This document shows, in pieces, positions 62,750 to 64,000 of a DNA stretch of 64,000 nucleotides. The DNA comes from Bradyrhizobium sp. CCGB12 (lineage in GTDB: Bacteria > Pseudomonadota > Alphaproteobacteria > Rhizobiales > Xanthobacteraceae): positions 7,316,001 through 7,380,000 of the forward strand of contig NZ_JANADO010000001.1 in NCBI RefSeq assembly GCF_024199845.1, written 5' to 3'. Each line of letters begins with the position of its first letter. Within the stretch, counting starts at the first letter, position 1. The notes beneath the pieces are model-generated. The model was given only the letters and a program-made list of their open reading frames with translations, was not told the DNA's origin and did not search any database. The position numbers and the translations under genes were made by a program.

Positions 62750-63619
62750 TCAATGCGTCGTACGCAGCTCGCGCTCGCGCTGGATCACTTCGGTGGCGAG
62801 CCGCAGATAGGCTTCGCTGCCGACGCATTTGAGATCGTAGACCAGCACCGGCTTGCCGTAGGACGGCGCCTCGGAGATGCGCACGTTGCGCGGGATCATG
62901 GTCTTGTAGACCTTCTCGCCCATGAACTGACGCACGTCGGCAACGACCTGGTTCGAGAGGTTGTTGCGCGAGTCGAACATGGTCAGCACGATGCCGTGGA
63001 TCGACAGGTTCGGATTGAGCGTCGAGCGCACCTGCTCCACCGTCTGAAGCAATTGCGACAGACCTTCGAGCGCGAAGAACTCGCATTGCAGCGGCACCAG
63101 GATCGCATCGGACGCCGCCATCGCGTTCACCGTGAGCAGGTTGAGCGAGGGCGGGCAGTCGATCAGCACATAGGTGTAGTCGGCGTCAGGCGAGACGTTG
63201 TTGTTGAGCGCGCCGATGGCATCGCGCAGCTTGAAGGCGCGGCCGGGCGTGGTGCCGAGCTCGAGCTCGAGGCCGGAGAGGTCCATGGTGGAGGGCGCGA
63301 TGTGCAGCCGCGGCACTGCCGTCGAAACCACCGCTTCACGCAGCGGAGCTTCACCAATCAGGACGTCATAGGTCGAGCAGGAGCGGTTGCGGCGATCGAT
63401 GCCGAGGCCGGTCGAGGCGTTGCCCTGCGGGTCGAGATCGACAATCAGGACGCGCTCGCCGATTGCCGCGAGCGCCGTGCCGAGATTAATCGCTGTGGTT
63501 GTTTTTCCCACACCGCCCTTCTGATTCGCCAGCGCCAGGATGCGCGGATGGCCATGCGGGACCTCCGCGGACTGTTCTTGGGCGGGCTGTTCTCCCTGCG
63601 GTTCGTCAATCACGGTCAT
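62750..63619 (-). CDS. parA: Chromosome-partitioning ATPase ParA (Soj type)
   Basis: A 289-residue deviant-Walker ATPase. The P-loop is ANQKGGVGKTTTAINLG, with the ParA-specific first Lys; switch I LDPQGNASTGLGI and switch II LIDCPPSLNLLTVNAM are intact. It forms nucleoid-bound gradients that move ParB-parS complexes. The N-terminal 20 residues are Glu/Gln/Pro-rich. ATG 63619 is chosen from the conserved start. It begins 29 bases after the rsmG stop, giving the common rsmG-parA-parB order. Confidence 0.97.
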   Translation of the reverse strand: MTVIDEPQGEQPAQEQSAEVPHGHPRILALANQKGGVGKTTTAINLGTALAAIGERVLIVDLDPQGNASTGLGIDRRNRSCSTYDVLIGEAPLREAVVSTAVPRLHIAPSTMDLSGLELELGTTPGRAFKLRDAIGALNNNVSPDADYTYVLIDCPPSLNLLTVNAMAASDAILVPLQCEFFALEGLSQLLQTVEQVRSTLNPNLSIHGIVLTMFDSRNNLSNQVVADVRQFMGEKVYKTMIPRNVRISEAPSYGKPVLVYDLKCVGSEAYLRLATEVIQRERELRTTH

Positions 63620-63648
63620 CCCAAATCCCCACTCAACCCCTGAAGGCC

Positions 63649-64000
63649 TCACCCGCGCCGGTCGACGGACGTCAGTTCCACGATCCAGCCGTCACCCGTG
63701 CGGCTGCGATGGAGCTGAGGCTCAATATTCCAATATTTAGCGGCTTCGGTCAATTCAGCCTCTACATCTTGACCCTTTGGAAATAACGCTTTTGCGCCTT
63801 GGCGCATCAGCGGCTCCGCAAAGCCGATGAGTTGATGTAGCGGAGCCAATGCACGCGCGGTGACGCAATCGACGGGGCCGGTGATTCTATCCACATTATC
63901 CCCGATCTCAGCGAGATGTACGACCCCTGGCGATGCGGTGACGCGAATTGCCTCGCGCAGGAAGGCGGCCTTCTTGCCGATTCGCTCGACGAGATGGACG
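63649..64000 (-). CDS. rsmG: 16S rRNA (guanine-N7) methyltransferase RsmG, N-terminal part outside window
   Basis: The C-terminal 117 residues are visible, read on the minus strand. VHLVERIGKKAAFLREAIRVTA is the motif following the SAM-binding region, and ITGPVDCVTARALAPLHQLIGFAEPLMRQGAKALFPKGQDVEAEL is the typical RsmG C-terminal half. RsmG methylates G527 of 16S rRNA. The start lies beyond the right edge. It precedes parA by 29 bases, the conserved gidB-parAB arrangement. Confidence 0.93.
   Translation of the reverse strand, partial: VHLVERIGKKAAFLREAIRVTASPGVVHLAEIGDNVDRITGPVDCVTARALAPLHQLIGFAEPLMRQGAKALFPKGQDVEAELTEAAKYWNIEPQLHRSRTGDGWIVELTSVDRRG

Noticed and set aside
61700-64000. parS site near parAB
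   Set aside because: I looked for TGTTTCACGTGAAACA-like sequence and found none in the parAB region or anywhere CACGTG occurs in the window; it probably lies outside.

Overview
The window is a GC-rich, densely coded stretch of chromosome from an alphaproteobacterium, most likely Bradyrhizobium or a close relative (Nitrobacteraceae). This rests on codon use and protein style, on a leuS-lptE-holA block converging on parB-parA-rsmG, on two glnK-amtB pairs, and on palindromic intergenic repeats of the kind common in Bradyrhizobium. No prophage, CRISPR array, secretion or defence island, or rRNA operon was seen. Foreign DNA is limited to two insertion sequences. Both window edges cut genes: acs on the left and rsmG on the right.

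Layout. 1-8.8 kb: 3' part of acs (acetyl-CoA synthetase), an L,D-transpeptidase, a membrane-anchored nuclease, an SDHAF4-like protein, an RsmB-type rRNA methyltransferase, a heparinase II/III-like protein and purH. 8.9-18.3 kb: transport and small-molecule enzymes (Atg22-like MFS, gamma-glutamyltransferase, a second MFS, GST divergent from a DUF2239 protein, MATE exporter, DsbA-like isomerase, ketopantoate reductase family). 18.4-24 kb: a periplasmic PQQ-type sugar dehydrogenase upstream of a dihaem cytochrome c, an epimerase, tRNA-Gly(GCC), a thioredoxin-TPR protein and a Lon-N-domain protein. 24-31.2 kb: an MHYT-PAS-GGDEF-EAL c-di-GMP enzyme, cytochrome b plus PepSY protein, then a tight minus-strand acyl-CoA operon (membrane protein, crotonase, thioesterase, NAD(P)-binding protein) divergent from a TetR regulator with two palindromic sites between them, then a Trm112-like protein.

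31.2-50.3 kb: an outer-membrane beta-barrel gene whose leader is interrupted by an IS630-family element, a UbiH-type hydroxylase, TesB, a GYF_2 membrane protein, the two glnK-amtB ammonium modules flanking an ArsR-SRPBCC pair and a ClpP paralogue, a GFA protein, an aminotransferase followed by ftsK behind a full CtrA-type box, lolA, xth, and an IS1182-family element inserted into a palindromic repeat with a 5-bp target duplication. 50.3-64 kb: a cyclic-nucleotide-binding protein, an OmpR-type regulator divergent from a second L,D-transpeptidase, a hydratase, a YggS/PROSC protein, two diguanylate cyclases, leuS-lptE-holA and parB-parA-rsmG.

Themes: nitrogen sensing and ammonium uptake, cell envelope and division, c-di-GMP signalling (three enzymes), and chromosome segregation. 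The least ordinary signals are regulatory and structural rather than new gene families: the palindromic operator pairs at 14.45 and 30.35 kb, the ArsR palindrome that nearly touches its own start codon, the CtrA box before aminotransferase-ftsK, the sigma-54-like site with phased direct repeats before glnK2, and the two IS insertions whose original targets can be reconstructed. I did not find a gene cluster that clearly amounts to an undescribed system.
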